A stretch of DNA of 64,000 nt from Paralithodes platypus (GCA_032716605.1 CM064485.1:35220061-35284060), one strand, 5' to 3'. Positions 1 through 11,489 are shown, numbered from the stretch's first letter. Notes: generated by a model not told the origin, from the sequence alone. Translations and numbers: made by a program.

Positions 1-1027
1 GGCAGAGTGGTTCCGGCTGTCCCAATTGACTATTACAAAAATCTTTAAGTTTGGTAACTGTCCTTTCTACCCTAGGACTACCTGTCAAAGATCCAAAAAT
101 AGGATACAAGCCAGCAGGCTGATTGCTTGATGATGGTTGGGCGTGCGGAGGCAATATCTCTTCCGGCTGAGATGTTTGATGCAGGGAGACTTCGAGCATG
201 AAGGGCACTTCAAGTGATGAGGTCTTGTTTGGTGTTGTTGGGCAACATGCAATGGTTGCACCTGGTATTTCCGGTGAGTTGAGTAGTCTTGCATGTTGCG
301 GAACTAGATTGAAGTCAGGGAGAGGTGAGAATGTTTTGATATTTCGGTCTGAAGTGGTGTGTATTTTCCCGGATTCTTGTTCTTGTCTTCTGCATTGTTT
401 GTCTGTGCATTTTGGTGGTGGAGCAGTTGTTTCTGATTATTTGCTGATGCACGCCCTTGAGTTTATAATGCGGCTGTAGTTGGGCGTCATTTGGTATTAT
501 ATTGTTTCGGCACGGTACGATTGAAGTGTTGAAGCATAACGAGCGGCTCCGTCCACGTGTGTATCACTTCGTCGTCGTTTTTGTGGCGAATTCGGTGGCA
601 GACCTGGTTTATCTTTGTTCCTGCCAATGCACGCTCTTGGGTTGGTCTTGTGAGCGGAATATGGTGAGGTTTGGGCTGGTGCAGGGGTCGTAATAATTGA
701 GGTGCAACGCTTTTGATCCAATATGGCTGCCCTGTCTTTTGGGGGAATGGTATGGTCCCTCCTTTTTGGGTACGTTTTCTTTGGATGTTGCGGCCGTCAT
801 AGGGACTGAGAATCATTCCTCGCCTTGCTGGTCACCATGTTTGTACCCATCGGGTTTGGTCGTGCTATTTTCTTGTATGGTAGCAATCCGGACTGGTTAC
901 TCGGATGTTGCAACTGATGGTGGTGATCCCTTGTTGCTTGGTTTTGGTAATTCTTCAATATGCCGCATCTCATGTGAGATGCCGGAGAAGAAAGAATTCA
1001 CGTTTCTTGAAAACGTGGAATAACATC
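1..1027. other. Unassigned sequence upstream of AGA
   Basis: No host exon or recognisable domain was found. Open frames on both strands are short (up to about 109 codons on the minus strand at 487-816), overlap each other, and show no family motif. Base composition is G/T-rich on the plus strand. It runs directly into a repeat arm with an AATAAA at about 1034, so it may be the 3' portion of an old retroelement, but nothing here proves it. Confidence 0.4.
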
Positions 1028-1262
1028 ATGTATAAATAAAACCATTGTACCTACCATTGTGTTCTCAGCTTGTTCTTGCTCTGTCCACTTACTCTTCTTT
1101 CCTATTTTACTCCAGCCATCTGGTCTGGTCTGTGTTTCTGTTGTTTGCATGTCATCTGTTAGGTATAAACAGAGTTAAGGTCAGCCCTCGCCCAGTCGAG
1201 AGCATCCTAAGTTGAAGACTATTGCACAATTCCCAGAGCTGGGAAGTGCGACCAGAATATAT
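1028..1262 (+). repeat. Left arm of an inverted repeat flanking AGA exon 1
   Basis: This segment is matched, in opposite orientation, by 2578-2745. Shared blocks include AATAAAACCATTGTACC, GTTTCTGTTGTTTGCATG, GATGCTCTCGACTGGG and the CCCAGAGCTGGGAA block near the inner end. The arms show scattered mismatches and indels, so the duplication is not recent. Both carry AATAAA upstream of the same ACCATTGTACC sequence, as in an LTR R region or the 3' end of a non-autonomous retroelement. AGA exon 1 lies between the arms. Confidence 0.7.
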
Positions 1263-1755
1263 CTCTGTCTTAAAAAACGTGGCATAACAGTTGTATTCCG
1301 TACAGAAAAGTATACTATGATTAATCTTAATTTTTTCTTCCATGGAGTTCTTCTTATATGTAATATATAATTGTTAATGGTCTCTATTTTGTTTAGATTG
1401 ATGTTGTCTGCTTTTCTGTACAGTACCATCAGTCTTCCTCACTGAACTAAAAACAGTCGTCCAGCCTCCTCCTCCCTTCTTATCATTCAGCCTCCTCCCC
1501 CCTTATCATTTGATCAGCTGATTCCGTTACAGCCGCCTGGGTTGTCTTTCGTAGGCAAGAAGTTTTCGTCATTAACCAATTATGCACCGAAGCTCAGTTT
1601 AACCAAATACATAGCATAATATAATGTTAATAATTCTTACAAATCGAAGCAGTCACTCGGTCTGAATTGATAGGTTAGTTTACTTTGCAATCTCGACAAT
1701 ATTTATGCAGGTGACGAAGTACCAGAATGACGAACAATCAGTAAGGCAGTGCACC
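1263..1755 (+). promoter_or_regulatory. Probable AGA promoter and 5' UTR region
   Basis: This is the non-repetitive stretch between the left inverted-repeat arm and the AGA start codon, so it is the natural place for the promoter and 5' UTR. It contains pyrimidine-rich tracts (about 1430-1500) and an AT-rich segment (1600-1680). No convincing TATA box or initiator could be singled out by eye. An upstream in-frame ATG at 1705 would add 17 residues before the preferred start. The assignment rests on position only. Confidence 0.4.
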
Positions 1756-1924
1756 ATGGCTACGATTACCGTGAGAGTGGTGCTGTATACTTTCTTAATT
1801 GTTTTCTCAATTTCACCTATAATTCAAGATGTCGAGCCAATTATCATTAAGACAACGAAGAGCACAAGAACATCATGGCCCTTTGTAATAACCACTTGGA
1901 ATTTCGTTAACGCAACTGCCAAAG
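1756..1924 (+). CDS. AGA: AGA exon 1: signal peptide and start of alpha subunit
   Basis: First coding exon of aspartylglucosaminidase, the lysosomal hydrolase that cleaves the GlcNAc-Asn bond during glycoprotein breakdown. The chosen ATG sits in CACCATGG, a strong initiation context; the in-frame ATG at 1705 lacks it and would put polar residues before the signal peptide. Residues 5-21 form a hydrophobic signal segment (VRVVLYTFLIVFSISPI). Then comes WPFVITTWNFVNAT, matching the family's N-terminal 'LVVNTWPFKNAT' block: Trp48 fits the substrate-pocket Trp and Asn52 is the conserved N-glycosylation sequon NAT. The exon ends AAA G|GTAAGC, a good donor in phase 1. It lies between inverted-repeat arms at 1028-1262 and 2578-2745. 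Confidence 0.88.
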
Positions 1925-2577
1925 GTAAGCTATGAAACAAGCATTACTTTACCGGTATGAGGGGGCGTATCATACCTAGGTTATACGGTAAGGATAGCAA
2001 AATAGGGAACTGGAATATTCTGTTATGGAATGAGCAGAGGCCTAGCCGCCTAACACTGTTTAATATTCTAAGAGGACAGTTATGATTTTGTGTGTAGCCT
2101 ACTCTGCAGTGTAGGCTGCAGTATTTTATATAGCCTAGGTCCGCCTACATGTACTATAAATGTGTGATAGGCTAGAGAGATAGCCAACGTCTTTCTAGCT
2201 ATATATCTCTATCTACTGATCTATCTACCCATCTAGCCTATAGGCCTATCCAACGGAAAATAATTTACGAGACGACCACAAATTTGTTCATGGTTATTTT
2301 TTTTTCGGTTTTAGGTAGTTTTCATTAATATTCATTAGGCAGTGATTTAAATTACGGGTATTCTATAGCATAACAACTCCTCGATTACGGGATTCCTGTG
2401 TTATGGATTTTTTTTTTTTTTTTTTTGCTCCTACCTTACTCAAGGGACCTTACAGTAGGCCCTATGCGCGGATAAGTGCTACTTTTCTAATTTGGTCAAT
2501 TTGATTTGAACTCCCCTATAACATTTTCCGATTTATTTTCCAGGATGTCATGGCACGCTTTTAAAGAGCGAGGTATA

Positions 2578-2745
2578 TTCTGGTTGCACTTCCCAGCTCT
2601 GGGAATTGTACAGTAGCCTTCAACTTAAGATGCTCTCGACTGGGAGAGGACTGACTTTATGTTTATTTATACCAAACAGCTGACATGCTGCATGCAACAA
2701 CAGAAACACAATGGTGGGTACAATGGTTTTATTCACAACAGGACA
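2578..2745 (-). repeat. Right arm of an inverted repeat flanking AGA exon 1
   Basis: Reverse-complement partner of 1028-1262. It contains the reverse complements of the AATAAAACCATTGTACC block (about 2715-2740), the CTCTCGACTGGGAG block (2633-2646) and the CCCAGCTCTGGGAA block (2592-2605). It lacks part of the left arm (roughly the 1080-1125 segment). Whether the arms are two independent insertions of one repeat or the ends of a larger rearrangement cannot be decided here. Confidence 0.7.
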
Positions 2746-3165
2746 TAGGCACATATACAGTATATTGGACAATAATACACTGGGTAGTAAAGCAGGCTCG
2801 CACAGGAAAATAAAATTAGTAAAATAACGAGGCAATGGGCCTCACAAGCAACAAATCGTCCTGACAAAATATGGCAAAGTAGCACGGAATAGTTTATATA
2901 ATAGTGAATATATATGTATGTAAACTACAGAAGAAAAGAAAAACCACCAGAGAAACAGAAAAAGGAAAACCAAAGGAAGAGGAAAGCAAGAAACAACGAA
3001 AGGAGAGATCAAACAAGAACAACGCGACCCCACCCAAGACAGGAATGCCAGGAGCAAAAACACCTGCAGCGATCCCCAGAAGCGGCCGGGTCGCCACAGT
3101 AACGGAGGCATGCCCGATCACCCCGGGAAAGACAATTTGCCTCGGGGTGAACCCTTCCATCACAA
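2746..3165. other. Unassigned intronic sequence
   Basis: Purine-rich plus-strand stretch (about 2930-3060) followed by a GC-richer segment (3060-3160). The overlapping short open frames on both strands have no recognisable motif. It ends at the 3' terminus of the CR1 element. Confidence 0.4.
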
Positions 3166-3362
3166 GGAACATAAGAACATAAGAAAATGGGAGTCTGCAG
3201 AAAGCCGATTGGCCTACACAAGGCAGATCCCTGTCACACCCAACCCTAATTATAAGCCCAGCTTAAAACAACCATTAGGACTTACCTCACCGAAACGGTC
3301 AGAGGTCAGAAAAACGGGGATCTTCAGATCCCCACACCTGGGCCACACCTGACAGATCACCC

Positions 3363-4940
3363 TCACACCCAACCCATCTCGTCCATATGCCTATCTAATT
3401 GTATCTTAATGCTCCCTATCGTTCTTGATCCCACTATAGCACTTGGTAGCCTATTCCACCTATCTATAACTCTGTTACCAAACCAATATTTGCCTATATC
3501 TTTCTTGAAACGAAATTTATCTAATTTGAAACCATTTGTACGAGTTCTTTCGCTATCACTGAGCTTTAGTACATTGTTCATGTCCCCTTTATTAATCCCA
3601 CTAACCCACTTGAATACCTCTATCATGTCCCCTCTAACTCTGCGTCTCTCTAACGAATGTAAGCCTAATTTCTTCAACCTTTCTTTATATGGAAGATTTC
3701 TAATATTATGGATAATTTTTGTCATTCTACGTTGTACTCTCTCCAATGAATCTATGTCCATTCTGTAATAAGGACACTAAAATTGAACAGCATAATCCAT
3801 ATGGGGTCTCACTAATGACAAGTAAAGTTTTAAGATAACATCAGCAGTTCTGTTACTCACACTCCTAGAGATGAACCCGAGAATCCTGTTTACCTTGTTT
3901 CGAACGCTTATACACTATGTTTTAGGCTTCAAATAATTTCTAACAAACACACCTAGATCTTTCTCACAATTCGAGTTTTCTAATTCCATATTAGCTAGTT
4001 TATATTTAACATTTGTATGCATCTTCCCTATCTTTAATACCTTGCATTTGTCAATGTTAAACTTTATCTGCCAATTTACTGACCATTCGTGTAAGGTATC
4101 TAGATCCCTTTGGAGGCACTCTATATCTCTATCTGAATCAATTTTTCTCCCCATTTTGGTATCGTCTGCAAATTTACTTATCCTGCTAGTTATACCTAAA
4201 TCAAGGTCATTTATGTATATAACAAACAACAGAGGACCTAATACAGATCCCTGGGGGACACCACTTTTGACTGCTCCCCATTCTGACTTCGTACCATTTA
4301 TGCTGACTCTCTGCTTCCTACCAATTAGCCATGACCTAATCCATCCCAACAACGCCCCACCTATTCCATGCGCCTCAACCTTTCTCATCAAGCTCTCATG
4401 GGGGACTCTGTCGTAAGCTTTACTGAAATCTAAATATATTATATCATATGACTTGTCATTAACTACTGCTTCATATACCTCTGAGAAAAAACTAAGCAAA
4501 TTAGTAAGGCAAGAACGTCCCTGAGTGAATCCATGCTGAGAAGAATTGATTAAATTAAATGTATCTAAGTGGTTTCTAATTTTACTAGCAATAATTGACT
4601 CTAGTAGCTTTCCTATGATTGATGTAAGACTAATGGGACGGTAATTGGATGCTATTGATTTGTCACCTTTTTTGACGATCGGAACTACGTTTGCAAGCTT
4701 CCAAGCTTCTGGAACTATACCTGTCTCTAATGACATGTTAAATAGAAATGTTAATTGGTAACTTAACTCATCCCTACATTCTTTTAATACTCTAGCATAT
4801 ACCTCATCAGGACCAGGCGATTTATGAGGTTTCAGTCTGTCAATTTCCTTAAGCACATCATTTCTACTTATAGTAACCGTACTTAACCTATTTTCTATAC
4901 TATCGCTATATACCTTACGGACTTCTGGAAACTGTGCCAA
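3363..4940 (-). pseudogene. CR1 ORF2 reverse transcriptase domain, interrupted
   Basis: Translates to a long RT: HKSPGPDEV, NYRPISLTS (block 1), the SSQHGFTQGRSC block, YLDFSKAYDRVPH (catalytic Asp in motif A), SGVPQGSVLGPLLF (motif B) and FADDTK (motif C). The frame stops at 3915 in a TAG where the family has a sense codon, then continues in homology through VRNKVNRILGFISR, then DYAVQF, a second TAG at about 3775, and the C-terminal block 3363-3761 (MDIDSLERVQRR to the GWV end). The C-terminal thumb region is recognisable as CR1. Not translatable as one protein. Confidence 0.88.
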
Positions 4941-4947
4941 ATTTTCA

Positions 4948-5311
4948 TTAGTGAAAACGGAAAGAAATTGACTTTAATGTACTGCACATTTCTAAATCAT
5001 TTTCTGTCATTTCTCCTATTGAAGTTTTAAGGGGACCAATTACATCTCTAACCTTGGATTTATATAGTTGGTAAAAAGCTTTAGGATTATTTTTTGAGTC
5101 ATTGGCAACCTTAATTTCATAATTTCTTTTTTCTTTCCTAATATCCTTTTTTACCTGTCTTGATAGATTCTGATAGTAAGCAAGTAGGTGAATTTCGCCT
5201 TTCTTAATTTTTCTATATATTCCTCTCTTTTGTCCTAGAATATCTAATAGTCTATTATTCATCCATTTGGGTTGGTTCTGTGTTGATCTAAATTTTCTTT
5301 TTGGGATATAT
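4948..5311 (-). pseudogene. CR1 ORF2 linker between endonuclease and RT
   Basis: The basic segment MNNRLLDILGQKRGIYRKIK onward (4948-5262) joins the endonuclease to the RT, with the typical NNPKAFYQLYKSK block. It is separated from the endonuclease by a one-base frameshift near 5316, in an A-rich stretch of the coding strand, and from the RT by another near 4970. Homology continues in the alternative frames on both sides of each break. Confidence 0.8.
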
Positions 5312-6388
5312 TTATTTTGCGTTGAATACTGACTCGATAAAATGTTCGTATGTATCTACCAAGGTTGACGTCTCTTCCTGACTTAAGATGACAGGTGCCT
5401 GAGAAGGGGTACACTCATTTGGACACCTGGATCGACTTAATTTTTTGACCATAGGGTCCGCTAATAGGGCTCTTCTTAACCCACCATAATTGGCTTTTCT
5501 AAAGTCAGGTATTAATGTTGTATTCTCTCTGGTATTACCTTTCCATTGTATATTAAAATACACAGAATTGTGGTCACTATTTCCTAGGTGGTCCCCTATC
5601 TCTACATTATTTACCATATGTTCATTGTTACTGAAAACTAAATCGAGAATATTATTACCTCTAGTCGGCGTATCTATGAATTGAAATAAAAAACTATCTT
5701 GTACTACCTCTATAAACTCCTCAGAATCAGAGTCGCCTATTTGATGCTGCCAATCTATATTCGGAAAATTAAAATCCCCCATAATGCACACATTGCTAAA
5801 CCTTGATGCCATTTTAATTTCCTCCCATAATGACGTTCCGTCATTTCTACTCATATTTGGCGGTCTATACATAACTCCAATAACTATGGTCTCACTACCT
5901 TCGTTAACCTCTACCCAAACACTTTCATTATCGTTATTTAGTCTAATACCTGATTTAATACATCTTTTTAATGTACTCCTGACAAACACTGCTATACCGC
6001 CACCGCTCTTACTTGTTCGGTCATATTTAAACAAACTGTATCCTGATATATCAAATTCTGCTAAAAAATGCCTGGTTTCTGTATTAATCCACGTTTCAGT
6101 TAGCGCTATTACGTCTATATTTTCTTTGCTAACAAGGGCTCTAAGTTCGTTCATATTGTTACATAGACTCCTACAGTTTGTGTAATATACTCTCAATTTA
6201 CTTCTTTTCTTTATACCTAATTTACCTTTATTTCTAACGACATTTCCATCTTCCGTTGCACCATCACTACTATCATTTGCAATATAGTCATAATTTTTAG
6301 CATGAGACTGAATATCCTTATCGCTTTCGCCTGACGCTAAAATTGTTCCATTTAACCTCTCATTTACACTCTCAATATTTCTGTTCAA
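5312..6388 (-). pseudogene. CR1 ORF2 APE-type endonuclease domain
   Basis: Contains YYTNCRSLCNNMNELR (the Asn-containing first block), VIALTETWIN (catalytic Glu), SGGGIAVFVR, VIGVMYRPPN, MGDFNFPNIDW (Asp/Asn), the DLVFSN block and LGNSDHNSVYF (catalytic Asp-His). These are the apurinic-endonuclease motifs in order. The first sense codons overlap the ORF1 stop (TTTTGA at 6385-6390) and no ATG is near, so translation of ORF2 would need reinitiation or a non-ATG start, if it ever occurred. The domain itself is open but its ORF2 is broken downstream. Confidence 0.88.
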
Positions 6389-6970
6389 AACCCCACAACC
6401 ACCCTATCTAAAGAACTAGCTAATGTGGAAACCCCTAACCGTGAAAGATGAACCCCATCCCTTGCGTACATCCTATCTCTCCCATAGAAACTATGCCAGT
6501 TATCAATGAATGGTATTGCTTTTTCTTTGCAATATTTCTCCAACCGGCAATTGACACCAATCGCCCTGGATGTCCATTCCTTGGGAACTCCTCTTCTGGG
6601 TAGGATACAATGTACTACAGGGATCCCTCCGTTCACCCTAACCTTATCTAACACATCCCGATACTGCTGCAGCAGTTCCTCACTTCTACCCTTACCAACA
6701 TCGTTACTCCCGGCACTGAGACAGATAATGGTGTTATCTCCACTATCTTCCAAGATGTGGTCCATCTTCTCTAAAACCCTCCCAACTCCATGGCCAGGCA
6801 GACACACAATCTTCCTAAGTTTAGTGCGGGTAGCCCTAACTAAATGTCTTACCATGGAGTCGCCCACAATCGACACAGACTTACCTTTCCCTCGGGAGGA
6901 TCCAGCAGCTGCAGTTGGAGAACCCCTGGTGGTGGCAGAAGCTCCCTTGGTGGTGGTGGAGAAGGGTCAT
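6385..6970 (-). pseudogene. CR1 ORF1 with SGNH/GDSL esterase-like domain, 5'-truncated
   Basis: The open segment reads SIVGDSMVRHLVR (block I, nucleophile Ser in GDS), then LSAGSNDVGKG (block III with GxND) and ARDGVHLSRLG (block V with D-x-x-H). This is the esterase domain known from CR1 ORF1 proteins. Upstream the frame stays open only to a TGA at about 6970 and contains no ATG before the GDS block, so the N-terminus (usually with a PHD-type zinc finger) is missing. The catalytic Ser, Gly-Asn and Asp-His positions all look intact. Confidence 0.85.
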
Positions 6971-6985
6971 CTTCTCTCAGAGATT

Positions 6986-7334
6986 TTATGAATAAGGAAT
7001 GACCATATGAATGTATATTAAAAGTGTAATATTAAGGATATAACCATAAAATAATAACAATTATATTAAACAATAAGGAGTATGTATTATTTTAACGTTT
7101 TAATATGTCACAAGACAGATTCCCTATGTTGATCAGATGAAAGAAATATATTGAAGAACTTCGTCCAGACACGAAAGTTCTAAATCATCTCACAAAGATG
7201 TTTCTATCTTTTAAAGAATAAATAAACACATATGTACACGTCTTCTCAAATATAACCATTATTCTAATTTTATAAACAAACCACATGTCCTTCCTTCCTG
7301 CTTTGAGAGTCGTGGGGCAGCAATACTTTTTGCC
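6986..7334. other. AT-rich intronic sequence, nothing recognised
   Basis: Short A/T-rich tract following the CR1 5' end. No open frame above about 60 codons, no terminal repeats and no motif were seen. Confidence 0.4.
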
Positions 7335-7995
7335 TCACATATAACAAAAATGACCACCAAGGGTACCAACAGAAGTTCACCAGCCAGGATCTATATAATT
7401 CTATAGATCTTCTTATTATATGTTTTTCCGCTCAGAAGCTATCAGCATTAACTTTATTAAATAAATCTAGCATGACCAGCTATCTATGTTATCCATATTA
7501 ACCGCCATAGGCCCTTGTTTACAAATCTATAACGTAACAGCAAAGAGGCTACCAAGCCGCGTGACACGGCTGACCCCCAGTATTGCCAACCTAGCCTCCA
7601 CGCATGAGAGTCCTACAACTTATATACAACTGTTATTTTGTATACCTAAAGCCTAGAAACTATCAATGTTAACTCTACCAAGAAAACCTAACATCATCAG
7701 ATATTTCTAGGATTAATATTCAAGACAACAGGCCTTGTCTGAAAAAGTATAAAAACATAGGTGAGCGAGGCTAGCGATACACGAACCCTTCTGTTGACCC
7801 CAGGGTTGCCAACGTAACCCCATGCCTGGCCGGCATTTACTTATGTACAAAACGTATATCCTCTATATACAACAACTAAATAATTATCAGTATTAACTCT
7901 TAAAAAAAAAGCTAACATTCTCCTATAACTCTGCCTAATATTACCAGTGACAGGCTCTTGTAGAAACAAATAATGTTCCACGACGCAGAGAAACC
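7335..7995. repeat. Three diverged ~225-bp tandem units
   Basis: The order 'gaagctatca-gcattaact ... aggccctt/caggcctt/caggctctt ... acaaatct/gaaaaagt/gaaacaa' recurs at about 7434-7530, 7655-7750 and 7880-7960. The sequences between share TGACCCC-type and TTGCCAAC blocks at 7575-7593 and 7796-7812. Spacing is about 220-230 bases. The units are strongly diverged, so this is an old local duplication. No known element was recognised. Confidence 0.5.
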
Positions 7996-8367
7996 TCACG
8001 TACAATACCCCCTTGAACTCTCACGCTCAGAGGTCAACTAAAAACATCCTCGAAACTCTGCACAAAAGTTCAAATACAGTATATCCATACCCCCTTAGTT
8101 CTCACAGTAACCTATAAAGACAATTAAAACCTTGACTTACCTAGCATCTGACCATCATACTATCTTGATTAACTCTTCAAGTATAGTAGAGTAGTATCAT
8201 AAAGTAAATGAGATTCACCTCCCCTAGGACAAGAAAGACTTCTTGTCCTACTAGAAAGTACATACGCACGCCCTTGCTATCCTTCCACAGAGGATGGGTA
8301 CCCCCCAGTAGTGGTGCACATTAGGCCAAGGAAGTCTGAAGGAAATCAAGTAACTCTAAGGTTTCTC

Positions 8368-8870
8368 AGTTGTCGGCACCCCGCAATGAGAAACATTATT
8401 TTTACCCTTCCAAGCAGTCTGGATGTACGGCACCCCGAAGTCCTTATACTGTCTGTGAATAAGAAATCCTATTATAGGATCTTTGTTAATTGTGGAAACT
8501 CAATCAGTTAACATAGAGACCTCTAGTAGGCTGTATCTCCAATACTAAAGTTTGAAGTGTGTAGGCACCCCTCCACTTTTATTTTAATATTTTAAGTACG
8601 GCAATTGTGGCCTATATATAAGTAACTTTATTATTTCTGGCACCCCAGGGATTAATATAGTTATCTTCTCAAGGTTATATTTCTTTATAGTTAAAAGTTG
8701 AAAGACACAGGCACCCCTACCTTTCAACATTTACCTATTAGAAATTACACTACCACTTCTCACAGAAGATCTAAGTTCTAAAACGATCTTTTGTGTTATA
8801 AGGGCTTAGCGAGACACCCTCACCCTCTGCATATATAAGTCCTAGGTGCATTTTGTCTGTGGCACCCCGC
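8368..8870 (+). repeat. Recurring GGCACCCC octamer, six copies in ~500 bp
   Basis: GGCACCCC occurs at about 8375, 8430, 8562, 8639, 8710 and 8861, always on the plus strand, separated by unrelated AT-rich sequence of 55-150 bases. Several are preceded by T or A and followed by a G or T. The intervals are irregular, so it is not a simple tandem array. Confidence 0.55.
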
Positions 8871-9167
8871 CAGACTTTGCAACTAAAAGGTTAACACCGC
8901 CCTGAGTTCTTTGAACCTTTTACAACGGTTAGTGACAGTCAAGAAGAGCAATGCTTAAACTGTTCTTGCGTTCGTCCGCTATTGTGTTATTTCGTCATCA
9001 CCGAGGCACAATATTTAAAACCTTACTACAAGAGTACCTTAAAAGAACTTCATCACCGGTTAATATAAAGGTCAGGATAGTCGAGTATACTAAGTCTTGA
9101 TAAAGCTATAAGCTTAAATACTCGCGTTAGTCCGATATGGTGCCCAACTGTTTCATTACAAGTTACG

Positions 9168-9262
9168 GAGCCATATTTAAGACCCCACGCCCATTAACCC
9201 ATATTTAAGACCCCCACGCCCATTAACCCATATTTAAGACCCCCACGCCCATTAACCCATCT
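9168..9262 (+). repeat. 30-bp tandem repeat, three copies
   Basis: The unit is about 30 bases: CCATATTTAAGACCCCCACG followed by CCCATTAAC. It is present three times with almost no differences (the first copy has one C fewer). Near-identity indicates recent amplification. Confidence 0.85.
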
Positions 9263-10209
9263 GTAACTTTACTTCACACGACCGGCCAACCTGGACGGCC
9301 CACGGAGCATCAGAAGACATCAATCAACTAGTGTATATATCTCCAAGACAAGAAAGAATATAGAAACTACCTAAAATCAGTACCAGTGACGAGGTATAAA
9401 ATAAGCTAGAGTTCAAAAGCGATGCAAATAAACAGAGTCCCTACTACACCTTAATTAGTGAAAAATCCGTGAAAATTTTCAACCAAGTTAATCTATGGAA
9501 ACAGATTACTTTTATGTATGTACTAGTGATAAACATATTTAGTACGCCTTTCTAACTCAAAGAATAACTAATATCCAAAATAAGACGGACCTTGGGCATC
9601 AACTAACTCTGTCATATTTCCGCCAAGTGAGAAAATAAATAGAGTCCATAACTCCTAGATTTTGAGTTAAATAGGCTACGTATAGAATACCTTGTTTTTA
9701 CTCAAATAGCGAATTAAGACCAAATAAGGCGGTTTTCGCATAGTAACGAACTCTGAAATAATCTCAACCAGTATAACATATTTTAGTCCACAAAACTTGA
9801 ACTCAAACTAAGGAAGTACATCAATATATAAGTTTCCATATTCAGCGCCAGGAAATCTAGTAACTTCTTGTAACCTCGCCCAATATTATTTGCTAACTAA
9901 ACCTAAGCCAAGGTATATCGTGAATTTTAATATAACCTGATCAAGTGTTTCTATAATAAGCTTTCAACAAGAGAATAGTGCGTATGATTCTCCAGAAGAA
10001 GATTCAATTTCTAGTTGCATTGAATATACCTGATCTCCATCTAGATCCACGATCGTGCTGGGAGAATTTAAATTGAGTTGTGCCTCTTATGTTCCCGTGT
10101 CTTTAGTGATTCTGATTCTCCATGTTGTAACTAGTGATTAAGTGAATAAAGCTGTACTATAAATTATATTTTGATATTATACATATCCTCTATTATCTTA
10201 CTTATATGT

Positions 10210-10710
10210 ATTTGTATGAACTCAGATATCCCAGTCTCGAAAGAACTCACTGAAAGAGCACTGAATCTGTACTCACTGGAACGTAGAAGAGAGCGTTACC
10301 TAATAATATACACGTGGAAAATCGCAGAGGGTTTAGTACCAAACCTACATACTCCGATAGTCATGAAATTCAGTGATAGGAGAGGCTGGGAATGCGAAAT
10401 CCCCCGGATGAATAACAGGGGTGCTATGGGCTCTCTGCGAGAGGGCTGGTTATCACACAGAGGCCCACGTCTCTTCAACAAACTCCCACGGCGAGTAAGA
10501 GACATGAGGGACATCTCGTTAGACAACTTCAAGAGAGCCCTAGATGTCGAACTGCAAAAAGTGCCAGACGAGCCCATCCTCGCAAGGGAGCGAGCTGTCG
10601 CTTCAAACAGTCTACTGCACCAAATCACCACCCATAACGAGGGGCGTCGCGCTCCTTGGTGCCGCTAGAAGAGCGGCGAACACATCTAAAGGTATCTAAA
10701 GGTAAAGGTA
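10210..10710 (+). mobile_element. 5'-truncated LINE: RT C-terminal fragment
   Basis: An open frame to 10668 reads LTERALNLYSLERRRERYLI, then IYTWKIAEGLVPN, LREGWLSHRGPRLFNKLPRR, and FKRALDVELQKVPDEP ... ASNSLL. This is the conserved C-terminal tail seen after the RT of many invertebrate CR1/jockey-like LINEs. The tail after the stop contains repeated ATCTAAAGGT units (10682-10702), like a LINE 3' terminus. The RT core is absent, so this is a dead-on-arrival copy. The exact clade is uncertain. Confidence 0.75.
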
Positions 10711-11489
10711 CCCTAACTAATAGTTAACTATGAATAATATCAGGGCATAACAGTATGGTTGATTGCTGAATAAGTAATAAATTGAGGAAGCGGTAGCTCC
10801 CTAAAAAGTAAATATCAAGAGTCCGAATGAATTGGGCTCTAAAGCATGAATATGCAAAAGATAAATATAAAGAGTCCGAAATTCCGTATGACATGAACTC
10901 TAAAGCATGAATAGATTAGTCTCGACTCAAAATTAAAAATACACTGTAATGCCTAAGTCTAAATAATAAGCTGTGCATAAACTTAGATATGCGACAGGTA
11001 CTCACTACTGACGTGTAAAGCGTGGGTGTAAAATAGAGTGGCAATGTTGTATCTATATTTTCTCTTCAGGGGGTCATGGGAGCCCGGACCCAAGAAAGTA
11101 TCTATACACAAAGCCGGTGTAGGACAGGTGTAATTGTTCCCCAACAAACGGGGTCACAGTAAGGCAAAACTTGAGGGAAGACGTAAAGCACGTCCTCGAT
11201 TATACTACGGTATACTGGCAGAGTCCCGGCACATCTAGGTCTAAACCTCACTATAACACTTGTACCCAAAAACACAAAAAAATTACTTAAAGGAGAGGGG
11301 GACAGGAGAGCACTGAGGGCAAAGGACACACTGAGCACTGGCCATCGTCGAGGAGGTGAGAGTCCAGGCTACCCGCATGCAGCCGGCTGGAACAGGCCGT
11401 TTTTGAGATTCGACGTGGGCTAGGCTAACTTCCAGACTGATTCACACACAGTCAGGCTTCTTCACTAGTCCGAATCTGGGCCGAAGAGT
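10711..11489. other. Unassigned intronic sequence
   Basis: Contains a local duplication (AAATAT.AAGAGTCCGAA and TCTAAAGCATGAAT occur twice within 10820-10920). No coding block or terminal repeat was recognised. Confidence 0.4.

Larger units (their letters stand above)
3166..6985 (-). mobile_element. CR1-clade LINE, copy 1, nearly full length but inactivated
   Basis: Minus-strand non-LTR retrotransposon with the CR1 order: an ORF1 with an SGNH/GDSL esterase-like domain (6385-6970), then ORF2 with an APE endonuclease (about 5480-6388), a linker (4948-5312) and a reverse transcriptase (3363-4940). The 3' end at the left carries repeated ATAAGAAC units (3170-3187), an octamer-type tail as in CR1. 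Breaks: frameshifts at about 5316 and 4970, and nonsense codons at about 3915 and 3775. ORF1 is open only back to a stop at about 6970, so the 5' end looks truncated. A second copy lies at 11490-14832. Confidence 0.9.
7996..10209. other. AT-rich intronic sequence with local repeats only
   Basis: No coding block was recognised. Two local patterns stand out and are listed separately: the GGCACCCC motif series (8368-8870) and a 30-bp tandem repeat (9168-9262). This may be non-coding flank of a large element that ends in the LINE fragment at 10210, but no continuity could be shown. Confidence 0.4.

Noticed and set aside
1705..1755. Upstream in-frame ATG for AGA at 1705
   Set aside because: It would add 17 polar residues before the signal peptide and lies in a weaker context than CACCATGG at 1756.
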